Below the pieces are notes generated by a model. The model did no database searches, was not told the DNA's origin, and worked only from the letters and a program-made list of their open reading frames with translations. From Porphyromonas uenonis 60-3 (GTDB taxonomy: Bacteria; Bacteroidota; Bacteroidia; Bacteroidales; Porphyromonadaceae), in assembly GCF_000174775.1 (NCBI RefSeq), contig NZ_ACLR01000179.1, positions 23,978 through 87,977 of the forward strand: DNA of 64,000 nucleotides, in the 5' to 3' direction. Shown in pieces: positions 52,162 through 60,334 of this stretch (positions within the stretch are counted from its first letter, which is position 1; the number at the start of each line of letters is the position of its first letter). The position numbers and the translations under genes are program-made.

Positions 52162-53175
52162 GTGCGACTCAATCTGACCCCTAAGCTTCGCCCAGGTGGA
52201 GAACCTGTGGTGCGTAAGCAGCGTATCCCTGGCTTGAAACGTCTGCTGGCGATTGCTGTGTGGGTGCTCCTAGCGACCGCCCTATGGTTTATGCAGACGC
52301 TCTCCCGTGGCACGACTTCGATCGTCCACATCCCCATCGTATACGAGGAGATGCCGAAGGCAATCGGCCTAGAGGGCGAGCAACCGACCATGCTGGACGT
52401 TAGCGTCTCGGCAAAAGGTTCGCAGCTCCTCTTTCGCTGGATGAAAGGGGTGACACCGATCAAGCTATCGATGCCTCAGCGAGTTCCCCTGGGAGGGCGC
52501 GTCCTCTTTAGCAATGCGGTCTTGACACAGAAGGTGCGTGAGAGCCTCGGAAGTGCTGTGCAGATTCGTGAGATCTACCCCAATCAGATCTCGCTACGCG
52601 CATTTCCTCTCCAGAGAAAAGAGGTGCCAGTCATCAATCGTGTGTCGGCCTCTGCTAAGGATGGCTACATGGTCCTCCCGCTCACGATGACTCCGACCAC
52701 GGTCGAGCTATATGGTAGCCGTGAGGCGCTGGAGGGAATTAACGAAGTGCGCACCAAAGGACTGCTCTACAAGAACTTGTCGCAAGACAAGGTGATGCGC
52801 GTACCTCTCGAAGAGATCCCCAACGTGCATAGCTCTCCCGACAGTGTGCAGCTACAGATCTCTGTCGTCGAGCTCACGGAGAGACGCATCGAACTGCCAG
52901 TCGTGGCTCTGAACACGCCAGCAGGCTTTGTCGCCAAGCTCCTCCCAGCGCGTGTCTCTCTGACCTTGACGATGCCGATCACGGACTACAATAAGCCTAT
53001 CGGCAACCAAGTCTCGGTGGTCGTGGATCTGAGTCAAATATCAGAAGCTGTGCAGAATGGGGAGAAGCGTCCCGAGATGCTCCCCGTAAGAATCGAGGGT
53101 CTACCCGACTGGGTAGCGCGTGCTACCGCAGCGCCCAAGGCGGTGCAGTATATCCTAGAGGCAGCCGAGCCGTGA
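52162..53175 (+). CDS. YbbR-domain (CdaR-like) membrane protein
   Basis: The protein is 337 residues from a GTG start at 52162 (no ATG fits). One transmembrane segment near residues 25-45 (LLAIAVWVLLATALWFMQTL) is followed by extracytoplasmic YbbR-type repeats with PVINRVSASAKDGYMVLPLT, VELYGSREALEGINEVRTKG and IELPVVALNTPAGFVAKLLP. In Firmicutes the related CdaR regulates diadenylate cyclase. The Bacteroidetes gene sits between yajC and coaE in many genomes and its role is unclear. It lies 30 bases after yajC and 44 before coaE. Confidence 0.85.
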   Translation: MRLNLTPKLRPGGEPVVRKQRIPGLKRLLAIAVWVLLATALWFMQTLSRGTTSIVHIPIVYEEMPKAIGLEGEQPTMLDVSVSAKGSQLLFRWMKGVTPIKLSMPQRVPLGGRVLFSNAVLTQKVRESLGSAVQIREIYPNQISLRAFPLQRKEVPVINRVSASAKDGYMVLPLTMTPTTVELYGSREALEGINEVRTKGLLYKNLSQDKVMRVPLEEIPNVHSSPDSVQLQISVVELTERRIELPVVALNTPAGFVAKLLPARVSLTLTMPITDYNKPIGNQVSVVVDLSQISEAVQNGEKRPEMLPVRIEGLPDWVARATAAPKAVQYILEAAEP

Positions 53176-53176
53176 G

Positions 53177-53224
53177 CCGTAGTGGCTACTGAGTCATGAA
53201 CCGTAGTGGCTACTGAGTCATGAA
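53177..53224 (+). repeat. 24-bp tandem duplication spanning the coaE start codon
   Basis: Two identical 24-bp units at 53177-53200 and 53201-53224 each contain GAGTCATGAA. The second carries the coaE ATG (53220). The first gives an ATG at 53196 followed by a six-codon frame ending in TGA (MNRSGY). Confidence 0.9.
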
Positions 53225-53873
53225 CAAAAAAAAATTGCCCGCACCAATCCCCCCCCGTATCTTAGGACTGACGGGAGGAATTGGTGCGGGCAAAAGCTTC
53301 GTGGGTCAGAAGCTTGTCCAGGCTGGGCTACCCCTTATGGATAGCGATGCAGTGGCGCGGAGAGCTTACACCGATAGTGAGCAGGTGCGTCAGCAGGTCA
53401 TTGCGTTGCTAGGTGCGGAGGTCTACGATGCGGAGGGGAAGCCTCGCTACGATGAGATCGCTCGCAAAGTTTTCGCACCGTCTGATGAGGGGCGCTCCTT
53501 ATTGCACGATCTAGAGCAGATCATTCACCCCTATGTGTCTGACCAGCTAAAGGCTTGGGCTATGGAGCAGCAAGCCCCCGAGGGGTGGGTCGTCCTAGAG
53601 AGCGCCATCTTATGGCAGTCTGGCTTCTATCATCTTTGCGACGCTGTGGTCATCGTGACAGCTCCTGAGGCGGTACGTGTGGCTCGTGTTCAGGAGCGTG
53701 ACGGAGCTTCGCTCGAGCAGGTACAAGCACGGATCGATCGTCAGGCAAGCTACTCTTTTGCCACCCTTCAGCAGGCGCATCCAGAGTTACCGCTTTACCA
53801 GATCCATAATGATGGCGTGCAGGAGCTGGAGGGACAGGTGGCACAGCTCCTCGCTCATCTAGCCACTCTGTAG
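53220..53873 (+). CDS. coaE: Dephospho-CoA kinase
   Basis: This 217-residue cytoplasmic enzyme phosphorylates dephospho-CoA in the last step of CoA synthesis. The P-loop is GLTGGIGAGKS (residues 17-27), followed by LPLMDSDAVARRAYTD, the HPYVSDQLKAW region, VVLESAILWQSGFYHLCDAV and the C-terminal ARIDRQASY lid. The length is normal. Its start codon lies in the second copy of a 24-bp tandem duplication. An N-terminal extension of about 12 residues (KKKLPAPIPPR) precedes the first strand. Confidence 0.95.
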   Translation: MNKKKLPAPIPPRILGLTGGIGAGKSFVGQKLVQAGLPLMDSDAVARRAYTDSEQVRQQVIALLGAEVYDAEGKPRYDEIARKVFAPSDEGRSLLHDLEQIIHPYVSDQLKAWAMEQQAPEGWVVLESAILWQSGFYHLCDAVVIVTAPEAVRVARVQERDGASLEQVQARIDRQASYSFATLQQAHPELPLYQIHNDGVQELEGQVAQLLAHLATL

Positions 53874-53887
53874 ACAGTCTTGCGTGT

Positions 53888-54586
53888 ATGGAGAGCTCGG
53901 TCGGGTTATGGTCGTTGACCCCTTTTGGGGCAGATCGGGGAGCTGAGGATATTATCTTACTGCTGCTCCTCATGCTGCTCTTGCTCCCAGCGCTTATGCA
54001 GATGTGGGTAGGCTCTCTTATGTCTCGCTCGGTAGATGCGTTACTATATAATAGAGGGCACATCTTCTTTCGCAACTTAGTGCACCGAGTCTCTGTCGGC
54101 ACCTACACACTCTTAGGCGGGTTGCAGCGACATCTGCTGGTCGGCGTGACGGGCTGTCTGCTCTTGCGCTACTATGGAGGCTTACCCACAGGCGAGCTCT
54201 GGACGACGCTCTCGCAGGTAGGCGCTCTAGCCCTCGGTAGTCTGATCTTGAGCGGTCTCTATCTAGGTGTAAACCGTCTGCTGTCGGAGATCTACCTCGA
54301 CTCCGCCTTTTACCTACACTGGGTACGTCACTACAGCATCTTGGAGTGGCTATGGCCCTTGCCACTCTACATAAGCTCTTTGCTACTACTGGCGGGCGTC
54401 TGGCAGGATATTGCGCTTTGGCTTTCAGTGGCTGTCATCCTCCTATGGCGCCTTGCGATCATCCTACCCACAGCCCGATGGCTAGGAGAGGCTGGAGTGA
54501 CTCCTTTGCTTATTTCTTTGTACCTTTGCAGCCAGGAAGTGGCTCCTCTTGCCTATCTCGTAGGCTTTGGAATGCTGATCCCATAA
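53888..54586 (+). CDS. DUF4271-family membrane protein
   Basis: This 232-residue inner-membrane protein has about six to seven transmembrane helices, including IILLLLLMLLLLPALMQMWV, ALALGSLILSGLYLGVNRLL and LPLYISSLLLLAGVWQDIAL. The conserved aromatic surroundings resemble the Bacteroidetes-specific DUF4271, which is regularly found directly before a uroporphyrinogen-III synthase gene, as here. The function is unknown. A promoter element for the next gene lies inside its 3' end. It begins 15 bases after coaE. Confidence 0.8.
   Translation: MESSVGLWSLTPFGADRGAEDIILLLLLMLLLLPALMQMWVGSLMSRSVDALLYNRGHIFFRNLVHRVSVGTYTLLGGLQRHLLVGVTGCLLLRYYGGLPTGELWTTLSQVGALALGSLILSGLYLGVNRLLSEIYLDSAFYLHWVRHYSILEWLWPLPLYISSLLLLAGVWQDIALWLSVAVILLWRLAIILPTARWLGEAGVTPLLISLYLCSQEVAPLAYLVGFGMLIP
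54521..54528 (+). promoter_or_regulatory. -7 promoter element for hemD inside the DUF4271 gene
   Basis: TACCTTTG, an exact match to TAnnTTTG, lies about 99 bases before the hemD start and within the coding part of the upstream gene. Confidence 0.5.
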
Positions 54587-54626
54587 AAGAATCTATCGTA
54601 TACCATTAGCACCCCTGCCTGTGAGT

Positions 54627-55376
54627 ATGTCACGGATTAAAAAAATACTTATTTCTCAGCCCGCCCCACTGATGGCCAATCCATACACCGAAGTTGCTGA
54701 GAAGTATCAAGTGGAGCTTGACTACAAGCAGTTCATTCGTGTCGAGACGGTTGCAGCGAAAGAGTTTCGTCAGCAACGCATCAATCCGTTGGACTACACA
54801 GCCATCATCTTTACCTCTCGTACTGCTATCCTGCACTTCTTCACGCTGATGAAAGAGATGCGCATATCAGTCCCAGATACGATGAAGTATTACTGTAGCT
54901 CCGAGATGTCCGCTCCATATCTGCAGAAGTTTGTCAACTACCGCAAGCGCAAAGTCTTCTTCTCACCGACAGGACGTACCGAGGATCTAGTCAAGGTCAT
55001 TACCAAGCACAAGAGCGAAAAGTATCTCCTCCCCGTCGCTGAGGAGCACAGCGACAAGCTCTCCGACCTGCTTACGGAGGCTGGCATAGACTATACCAAG
55101 TCGGTCATGTATCGCACCATACCTCGTGAGTTAGAGCTCGAGAAGCCATTGCCTTACGACATGATCATCTTCTTCAGTCCGATTGGGATTACCTCACTCT
55201 TTGAGAATGTCCCCGACTTCAAGCAAGAGGATATGATCATCGCCACCGTCGGTCCCAAGACTGCGCTAAGAGCTGAGGAGCTAGGACTCAGAGTGGACAT
55301 CAAGTCTACGGGCAGTCGTCAGGATCCACCGATGCCTGAGCTGCTCAGCAACTACCTTGCCGAGCAGGAGGGATGA
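54627..55376 (+). CDS. hemD: Uroporphyrinogen-III synthase (HemD family)
   Basis: The protein is 249 residues from the ATG at 54627. A GTG six bases upstream is possible. It starts [20 protein letters not shown] and has the two-lobed HemD pattern with [42 protein letters not shown], the YRTIPRELE segment, [18 protein letters not shown] and [17 protein letters not shown]. This divergent Bacteroidetes form accompanies DUF4271. In organisms with incomplete haem synthesis its role may differ. No other hem genes are in the window. Its stop overlaps the rnpA-yidD start (ATGA). Confidence 0.85.
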   Translation: MSRIKKILISQPAPLMANPYTEVAEKYQVELDYKQFIRVETVAAKEFRQQRINPLDYTAIIFTSRTAILHFFTLMKEMRISVPDTMKYYCSSEMSAPYLQKFVNYRKRKVFFSPTGRTEDLVKVITKHKSEKYLLPVAEEHSDKLSDLLTEAGIDYTKSVMYRTIPRELELEKPLPYDMIIFFSPIGITSLFENVPDFKQEDMIIATVGPKTALRAEELGLRVDIKSTGSRQDPPMPELLSNYLAEQEG

Positions 55377-56131
55377 CTACGGAGGAAGGCAACCCTCGCT
55401 CCCTCCAGAACCGACGTCTACCCAAAGGTGAGCGACTCTATCTGCGTGAGGAGATAGAGCGCCTGCATGATCGAGGGCGCTCATTCGTCTCTTACCCCAT
55501 TCGTGTCGTATGGCTCGCCGAGCCTATCGCCACGCACTCCCCTGGCGAACAGGCGCAGGTCGCTGTCATGACCTCGGTCGCTAAGCGACGCTTCAAGCAT
55601 GCCGTCGATCGTAACCGTATCAAGCGCATGACCCGCTCGGCTTATCGTCTCCACAAGGCTCCGCTTTGGCAAGTTGCCACACAGCATCACTGCACCGTGC
55701 GACTAGCGCTCCAGTCTGTCGCTAAGACGATGCCGACTTACTCTGAGCTAGAGCAAGCCGTAGAGCGGGCCATAGCACGTATCGTCAAGGAGATAGACAA
55801 GTCAAGCCCGACGTCCTCAGTGGCGAAAGCTTCGCCCGATCGTCCAGAGCAGACTGCGAAAGCCCCTTCTGTGCAAGCTAATCAAGCAAACTCGCAGCAG
55901 CTCTCACTAGCGATCCGCCTACTGAGCTACCCCGTCAAGTTTTATCGCGCTTGCATCTCGCCCTTGCTACCACCCAGCTGTCGCTTCACGCCCACTTGCT
56001 CGCAGTACGCACTAGAAGCGCTACGAGTGCATGGCGCACTCAAGGGTACTTGGCTAACCATTTGGAGACTCTTACGATGTAACCCCTTCAATCGACATGT
56101 GGGTTACGACCCCGTGCCACCACGACGATGA
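55373..56131 (+). CDS. Fusion of RNase P protein (RnpA) and YidD
   Basis: This is a 252-residue single frame. Residues 1-141 are RnpA, with [33 protein letters not shown] and the RNRIKR RNA-binding signature at 80-85. Residues 142-178 are a Ser/Ala/Gln/Pro-rich linker. Residues 179-252 are YidD, with [35 protein letters not shown] (203-217), RLLRCNPFN and VGYDPVP. RnpA is the protein part of the tRNA 5' processing ribozyme. YidD aids YidC-dependent membrane insertion and is normally a separate small membrane-bound protein. The gene overlaps hemD and the tatD-like gene by 4 bases each. Confidence 0.92.
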   Translation: MTTEEGNPRSLQNRRLPKGERLYLREEIERLHDRGRSFVSYPIRVVWLAEPIATHSPGEQAQVAVMTSVAKRRFKHAVDRNRIKRMTRSAYRLHKAPLWQVATQHHCTVRLALQSVAKTMPTYSELEQAVERAIARIVKEIDKSSPTSSVAKASPDRPEQTAKAPSVQANQANSQQLSLAIRLLSYPVKFYRACISPLLPPSCRFTPTCSQYALEALRVHGALKGTWLTIWRLLRCNPFNRHVGYDPVPPRR

Positions 56132-56856
56132 GCAACGAGCGACACCTCAGCCACCTAGAGCTTTTAGACTGTCACACACATAGCCACGAGGTAAACGGGC
56201 TAGCCATTCGCTCGCTCACCTACGAGGAGTGGAGCGGTGGTGTCACGATTGAGGAGGGACAACTCTATTCGATAGGCCTTCACCCCTGGTCTCTGCCCCT
56301 AGCGGAGCGTCTGACAGACCTCATCGATCAGATGCGAAGCCTCCTAGCGTCCACCCCTCAGATCGTCGCTGTCGGCGAGTGTGGCATTGATAAGGTGCGT
56401 AGCAACGCTTCTCTCGCAGAGCAACGAACCTGGCTAGAGGCGCAGATGCGCTTAGCCTGTCAGCTCCATCGTCCTATCCTCCTACACACAGTCCGTGCTT
56501 GGAGCGAAACGATTGAGATACGTAGAGAGCTGGCGCAAGAGTTTGACCCGCTCCCCCCGATAGTGCTACATGGCTTTCGGGCTAAGGGAGAGGTAGCTCG
56601 TATGATGCTGAGCCATGGCTTCGCGCTCTCCTTCGGTCGTCACTACGACCCAGCTGCTTTGCGACTAGCCTATGAGGCGCATGCGCTACTTGTCGAGACC
56701 GACGAACTGCCCCAGGGACTTACCCATCAGAAGGCTTTAGCGGAGACCTACACCCATCTAGCCGAGGCGCTCGCCATCACCCCCGAGGCGCTGGCAGAGT
56801 GCGTGGCAGCGACACCGTTCTGGCAGCAAGTCGAGTGGTTAGGCTCTTTGCGCTAA
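56128..56856 (+). CDS. TatD-family hydrolase
   Basis: This 242-residue cytoplasmic protein follows the TatD metal-dependent fold. Visible blocks are LDCHTHSHE at the N-terminus (metal His pair), [68 protein letters not shown] and LLVETDELP. It is shorter than the E. coli TatD exonuclease (260 residues), as is usual for Bacteroidetes members. Nuclease activity is inferred from the family. It starts inside the stop of the rnpA-yidD fusion, so hemD, rnpA-yidD and this gene are coupled. Confidence 0.87.
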   Translation: MSNERHLSHLELLDCHTHSHEVNGLAIRSLTYEEWSGGVTIEEGQLYSIGLHPWSLPLAERLTDLIDQMRSLLASTPQIVAVGECGIDKVRSNASLAEQRTWLEAQMRLACQLHRPILLHTVRAWSETIEIRRELAQEFDPLPPIVLHGFRAKGEVARMMLSHGFALSFGRHYDPAALRLAYEAHALLVETDELPQGLTHQKALAETYTHLAEALAITPEALAECVAATPFWQQVEWLGSLR

Positions 56857-56892
56857 AAGCGTTACCTTAGTAGCGCTAACAGATTGAATGCG

Positions 56893-57714
56893 ATGACAGA
56901 GACGGATCAGCTAGCATGCTCCCCAGAGTATCAGATGCTGCGAGAGCAGTACGATATGCTCGTTGCAGCCTACACGACGCTCGTATCCCAGTATCAGAAT
57001 ATGACGGATCACGAGGCGCCCCACCTATCAGCGCTCTACATGCACTACTTCGGCAAGCTACTGTACACCCAGTTGCGTCTAGGCCTTTCCATAGCGGCAC
57101 TACGCTTGCGACGCTCGCTCCTACAGGCTTACATCAATCGTGACCAAGCGCCCGACCTCGTCGAGATAGACAAGCAGATGGCGCAGCAGCGCCTCGAGTA
57201 TCGTAGGCTCCTGGAGCAAAAGCTGGATCAGCTCAAGGCGGCACAAGCTTATTGGGATGCCCCGCGTCTCACTCCCGAGGAAAGCAAAGAGCTCAAGGAA
57301 ATCTACAAAACCCTCGTCAAGCGACTCCACCCAGACCTCAACCCGCACTACACGGAGGAGGACAAGAAGTTCTTTCTCGCTGCGGTCAAAGCTTACAAAG
57401 CTTGCGACCTCCAGCAGCTACAAGCCATACTGGCTTTAGTAAACAAAGGTCAGCCAGCAGACATACCACTAGACTCGGAGTCGCTTTCGGTAGAGATCGA
57501 GAAGCTACAAAAGAAGATGAGACTCCTTGAGGCTAAGCTCCTAAAGCGGTCGGACAGCTTCCCCTTTGATCAGAAAGAGTTGCTGGCCAACCCCGTGGCG
57601 ATACAAGAGCGACAAGCTGAGCTGCAAGCGGTCATCAAGGAGCTAGAGGAGAGTGAGCAGGAGATGCAGACGATCATATCGCTAATGGAGGAGTACAAGT
57701 CACACGACCTATGA
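56893..57714 (+). CDS. J-domain-containing coiled-coil protein
   Basis: The protein is 273 residues from the ATG at 56893. A TTG at 56884 is possible. Helical, charged N-terminal and C-terminal regions flank a short J-like domain at about residues 130-180: ELKEIYKTLVKRLHPDLNPH with the HPD motif, then FFLAAVKAYKACDLQQL. J domains recruit DnaK. The C-terminal 90 residues (EIEKLQKKMRLLEAKLLKRS and ELQAVIKELEESEQEMQ) are predicted coiled coil. The stop overlaps the HIRAN gene start by 4 bases, so the two are coupled. The client is unknown. Confidence 0.82.
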   Translation: MTETDQLACSPEYQMLREQYDMLVAAYTTLVSQYQNMTDHEAPHLSALYMHYFGKLLYTQLRLGLSIAALRLRRSLLQAYINRDQAPDLVEIDKQMAQQRLEYRRLLEQKLDQLKAAQAYWDAPRLTPEESKELKEIYKTLVKRLHPDLNPHYTEEDKKFFLAAVKAYKACDLQQLQAILALVNKGQPADIPLDSESLSVEIEKLQKKMRLLEAKLLKRSDSFPFDQKELLANPVAIQERQAELQAVIKELEESEQEMQTIISLMEEYKSHDL

Positions 57715-58100
57715 AACATGAGATCATACCAGTCAGCCCAGAGCTACTAGCGCTCATTGGCACAGAGGGCATCAACGCACTAGGACTGCCCAAGCGGGAG
57801 ATCTTCCTGCTAGACATCGTAGTCGCTGGCACCACCTTCTGTCCTATAGTACAGGAGCTCTACCCGATGCTACTGCCAGACACGGTGCTGCGCATGGTAC
57901 GTCAGCCACACAACGAACACGACGAACACGCCATCGCCATCTACTACGAGGAGCACCGCATAGGCTATGTACCACAAGAGCTCAACCTCGTCATATCTCG
58001 CTTGATGGACGCTGGCAAAGAGTTTTACGCTCGGGTCGTTCAGGTGAAAAAAATCAACGAGTGGATACGCATATCGGCTCAGCTCTTTATGATTGAATAG
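57711..58100 (+). CDS. HIRAN-domain protein
   Basis: This 129-residue protein is essentially a lone HIRAN domain: DIVVAGTTFCPIVQELYPML, LRMVRQPHNEHDEHAIAIYY and HRIGYVPQELNLVISRLMDA. In HLTF the domain binds 3' single-strand DNA ends. Stand-alone bacterial members often sit beside DnaJ-like or DNA-repair genes. Here it overlaps the J-domain gene by 4 bases. A role in recognising unusual DNA is inferred only. Repeat family B copy 4 follows 12 bases after the stop. Confidence 0.88.
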   Translation: MKHEIIPVSPELLALIGTEGINALGLPKREIFLLDIVVAGTTFCPIVQELYPMLLPDTVLRMVRQPHNEHDEHAIAIYYEEHRIGYVPQELNLVISRLMDAGKEFYARVVQVKKINEWIRISAQLFMIE

Positions 58101-58111
58101 CGAAATGCTCG

Positions 58112-58272
58112 AATGTGTAACCCGCTGGACGCAACCCAACGTGTAACGGTTGTAGGGACGCACGGCTCGTGCGTCCGTTGTGTCAAAGGTTACAGCGTCT
58201 GTGGTTTTAACGGGGACGGACGCCCTCTCGCTAGACACTCGCCGTGCGTCCCTACAACCGTTACTCGTTCCT
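58112..58272 (+). repeat. Dispersed intergenic repeat family B, copy 4
   Basis: The copy contains GTGTAACGGTTGTAGGGACGCAC, GTGCGTCCGTTGTGTCAAAGG, TTTTAACGGGGACGGACGC and GTGCGTCCCTACAACCGTTA. It is nearly collinear with copy 1. It occupies the whole gap between the HIRAN gene and the spanin-like gene, both of which end here. Confidence 0.88.
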
Positions 58273-58287
58273 CCGATCCCTACGCTC

Positions 58288-58803
58288 CTACCAGCGCCAC
58301 CGTCTCTTCAGGATCCACATGAGCGTAGCGACCCCGACCACCAGGAGCAAGCTACCCACGACCCAAACTAATAGCCCTGTCAGCCAACTCGGACGACGCT
58401 CTGCCGTCTGTCGTTCCGTCGTCGCTTCCTGTTGCGAGTTCGCTTGCTGTAGCGCTTCCTCCTTTCGAGCCACACTATCTTGTTGCCGGACGACCGTTCG
58501 CCTAGCACGTATGTAGCGCACACCAGACATCTGCGACCGACTCACAGCCAGTAGCGAGTCTCCAGCCAGAGCCCCTACAGCGAAAGCCCCCTGACGAGGC
58601 GAGATGGTGTCTAGGAGAAGTATCTCCCACTCCTCTAGGGTGGTGTCGCGGAGATGTTGCTCCGCATGGTTCACCGCCAGCTCACTACGTTGCTGCGACT
58701 GTTGTTGCGATACCTCGGTAGAGAGCTTTCGTCGAGAGCCACAGCTCAGTAGCATGCTGGCGGAGAGGATCAATGCGCACACGACACACTTATAGCTCCT
58801 CAT
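58288..58803 (-). CDS. Lipoprotein with C-terminal membrane anchor, unimolecular spanin-like
   Basis: This 171-residue protein has a lipobox at the N-terminus (ASMLLSC, Cys at residue 21; the next residue is Gly, allowing outer-membrane sorting). A Gln/Glu/Arg-rich middle of about 115 residues includes QQDSVARKEEALQQANSQQE. A single C-terminal transmembrane helix at about 140-165 (LVWVVGSLLLVVGVATLMWI) is followed by KRRWRW. This topology, with lipid at one end and inner-membrane helix at the other, is that of phage u-spanins such as T1 gp11. It overlaps the holin-like gene by 14 bases. I do not recognise sequence homology. The call rests on topology and neighbours. Confidence 0.6.
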   Translation of the reverse strand: MRSYKCVVCALILSASMLLSCGSRRKLSTEVSQQQSQQRSELAVNHAEQHLRDTTLEEWEILLLDTISPRQGAFAVGALAGDSLLAVSRSQMSGVRYIRARRTVVRQQDSVARKEEALQQANSQQEATTERQTAERRPSWLTGLLVWVVGSLLLVVGVATLMWILKRRWRW

Positions 58804-59002
58804 GATACTTGTACTTATAGTCTAGTCCGAGGAGGGCTCCCACGAAGGTCATCACCTCACCGTATGCCACCAGCACCGAGCCGTCTATGACCCCTAGTGG
58901 AGGTGCCGTAAAGCCCGCCGCTAGGAGACCTATGCCAGAGATACTCAGGAGGAAGGCTAGGCAGAGTTGCTTGCCACCTCGAGGTTTTATCGTTTGTGCC
59001 AT
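58790..59002 (-). CDS. Small holin-like membrane protein
   Basis: This 70-residue protein has two hydrophobic segments (LCLAFLLSISGIGLLAAGF and a second around VLVAYGEVMTFVGALLGL) and charged ends. The segment TAPPLGVIDGSVLVAYGE resembles a motif I recall in small holin-like proteins of Bacteroidetes phages (PP-G-ID-SVL-GE). It overlaps the amidase gene by 16 bases and the spanin-like gene by 14. Holins open the inner membrane so an endolysin can reach the cell wall. This role is inferred from size, topology and position. Confidence 0.65.
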   Translation of the reverse strand: MAQTIKPRGGKQLCLAFLLSISGIGLLAAGFTAPPLGVIDGSVLVAYGEVMTFVGALLGLDYKYKYHEEL

Positions 59003-59454
59003 AAGGATAGATACTCTTTGAAAGCGTCAAAACAGGGGCACGCCTTCATCCATTCGTGAGGCTCTATGATGCCGTTGTGGTTTAGGTCTGGGCTCAAGTC
59101 TCTATGCCCCACGATTCGTGCCTTAGGGTGGATAGCTACGAGCGTCTGCAGAAGCTTGAGCATAGCAGCTCGCTGCTCGGGCGTACGGGTATCCCACGGA
59201 GTGCCGTCAGGTCTCAGTCCCCCCTCGTAGCATACGCCGAGACTACAGCGGTTGTATCCGATAGCGTGAGCTCCAGGCATGGAGAGAGGTCGTAGAGACT
59301 CGATAACGCCTGCGCGTGTGATGTAAAAGTGGTATCCAGCCATGGCAAAGCCTCTGGCACGATGGTCTTGATCTAGTTGCCATGCGCTGTAAGTCATATT
59401 ACTACGCGTGGCGCTACAGTGTACTACTATATACTTAATGTCTTCAGGCTTCAT
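58987..59454 (-). CDS. N-acetylmuramoyl-L-alanine amidase (Amidase_2, T7 lysozyme-like)
   Basis: This 155-residue single-domain enzyme is without a signal peptide. Zinc ligands are in IKYIVVHCSATRSN (His), ARIVGHRDLSPDLN (His), and the Cys in MKACPCFDAF. Other marks are GFAMAGYHFYITRAGVIESL and HAIGYNRCSLGVCYEGGL. It should cut the bond between muramic acid and L-Ala in peptidoglycan. The lack of a signal peptide fits a phage-type endolysin that needs a holin to leave the cytoplasm. Holin-like and spanin-like genes follow in overlapping order. A heptad array lies immediately upstream. Confidence 0.93.
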   Translation of the reverse strand: MKPEDIKYIVVHCSATRSNMTYSAWQLDQDHRARGFAMAGYHFYITRAGVIESLRPLSMPGAHAIGYNRCSLGVCYEGGLRPDGTPWDTRTPEQRAAMLKLLQTLVAIHPKARIVGHRDLSPDLNHNGIIEPHEWMKACPCFDAFKEYLSLWHKR

Positions 59455-59460
59455 GATTAT

Positions 59461-59516
59461 AGAGATTAGACTTTAGAAATTAGACTTTAGAGATTAGAGG
59501 TTAGAGGTTAGAGGGG
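59461..59516 (-). repeat. Heptad array TTAGAGG-type (family C, copy 8)
   Basis: Seven to eight units (TTAGACT, TTAGAAA, TTAGAGA and TTAGAGG) fill the gap just upstream of the amidase start. On the coding strand the array reads CTCTAAY, the same sense as before purM and the LRR gene. Confidence 0.78.
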
Positions 59517-59537
59517 ATCAGATTACTCCGATCCCCT
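59512..59537 (-). terminator. Hairpin between the HU-like and amidase genes
   Basis: AGGGGATC pairs with GATCCCCT (8 bp, 10-base loop). It lies about 25 bases after the HU-like stop on the minus strand and could attenuate transcription into the amidase gene. Confidence 0.45.
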
Positions 59538-59560
59538 CCGCTCACTCTGATCTACGGAGA

Positions 59561-60115
59561 TTACATCCCAGTCTGATTATCTTTTGAGCCAGACCCACCG
59601 CCCGTCTCATTGCCTGGAGCAGGCGTCTCATTGCCTGGAGCGGGCTTCTGAGAGCCACTGCCTGCCGTCGTCCCACTATTAGGAGTCTTGCTGGGCTTAT
59701 CCCCAGGCTCTGCGGGTAGACCCGTGGGTAGCGACTTAAGGTAGCTAGCATTCTTCATCTTGATGCGGACCTGATGACCAGGGACAAATATGACCCTATT
59801 GCCATGGATCATCTCCCGCTTGAAGTTCTCGGGTTTGTCGCAAGACTTACTTCGCAGAGTCGCTCTAAATCGTCCTAGATCGCCCAGGTCTACGATACGT
59901 CCATTAGCCAGCTCTATGGAGAGTAGCATGGAGACCGTGTTCATGACGCTGAGCACGTCACCGACAGAGATTGCGGAGATCTGTGAGACCATCTGCGCGA
60001 TGTCTTCTTGTGAGGTGACACCGTCGTACTTAGCCTGTGCGTAGTAGCTCGCAGTAGTAGTGCCTAGAGTTAAGCCTTTGCGATTGATTTGCTGGATAGC
60101 ATACTTGATTGCCAT
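59561..60115 (-). CDS. HU-family DNA-binding protein (HU-HIG type) with repetitive tail
   Basis: The protein is 184 residues from the ATG at 60115 (MAIKYAIQQINRKGLTLGTT). A start at 60160 is less likely. Residues 1-120 fit the HU-HIG type of Bacteroidetes HU-like proteins, with YYAQAKYDGVTSQEDIAQMV, ANGRIVDLGDLGRFRATLRS and FVPGHQVRIKMKNASYLKSL. The last 60 residues are low complexity (Pro/Gly/Asn/Thr/Ser) with a tandem PAPGNET-PAPGNET. Such proteins often lie beside Amidase_2 genes in this phylum. Nucleoid or phage-like regulation is inferred. Confidence 0.85.
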   Translation of the reverse strand: MAIKYAIQQINRKGLTLGTTTASYYAQAKYDGVTSQEDIAQMVSQISAISVGDVLSVMNTVSMLLSIELANGRIVDLGDLGRFRATLRSKSCDKPENFKREMIHGNRVIFVPGHQVRIKMKNASYLKSLPTGLPAEPGDKPSKTPNSGTTAGSGSQKPAPGNETPAPGNETGGGSGSKDNQTGM

Positions 60116-60334
60116 AGTAAATTGATTTTGTTGAGTTAGTAAATTTAGTTCGTCTCCCACACTGTGATACTACCGTTGCTACGTTTGAGGATCTCCTATA
60201 TATAATAGGTGTCATGGAGCGTGCCGGCGAATGCTCTCAGTGACGGTCTATCTATAGCAGCCTGCAGAGCCTATTTTTCTCTACCTGCAGACCCTCTACG
60301 AGGAGCGCGTGGCCGTATCTCTGAGGAGACGATG

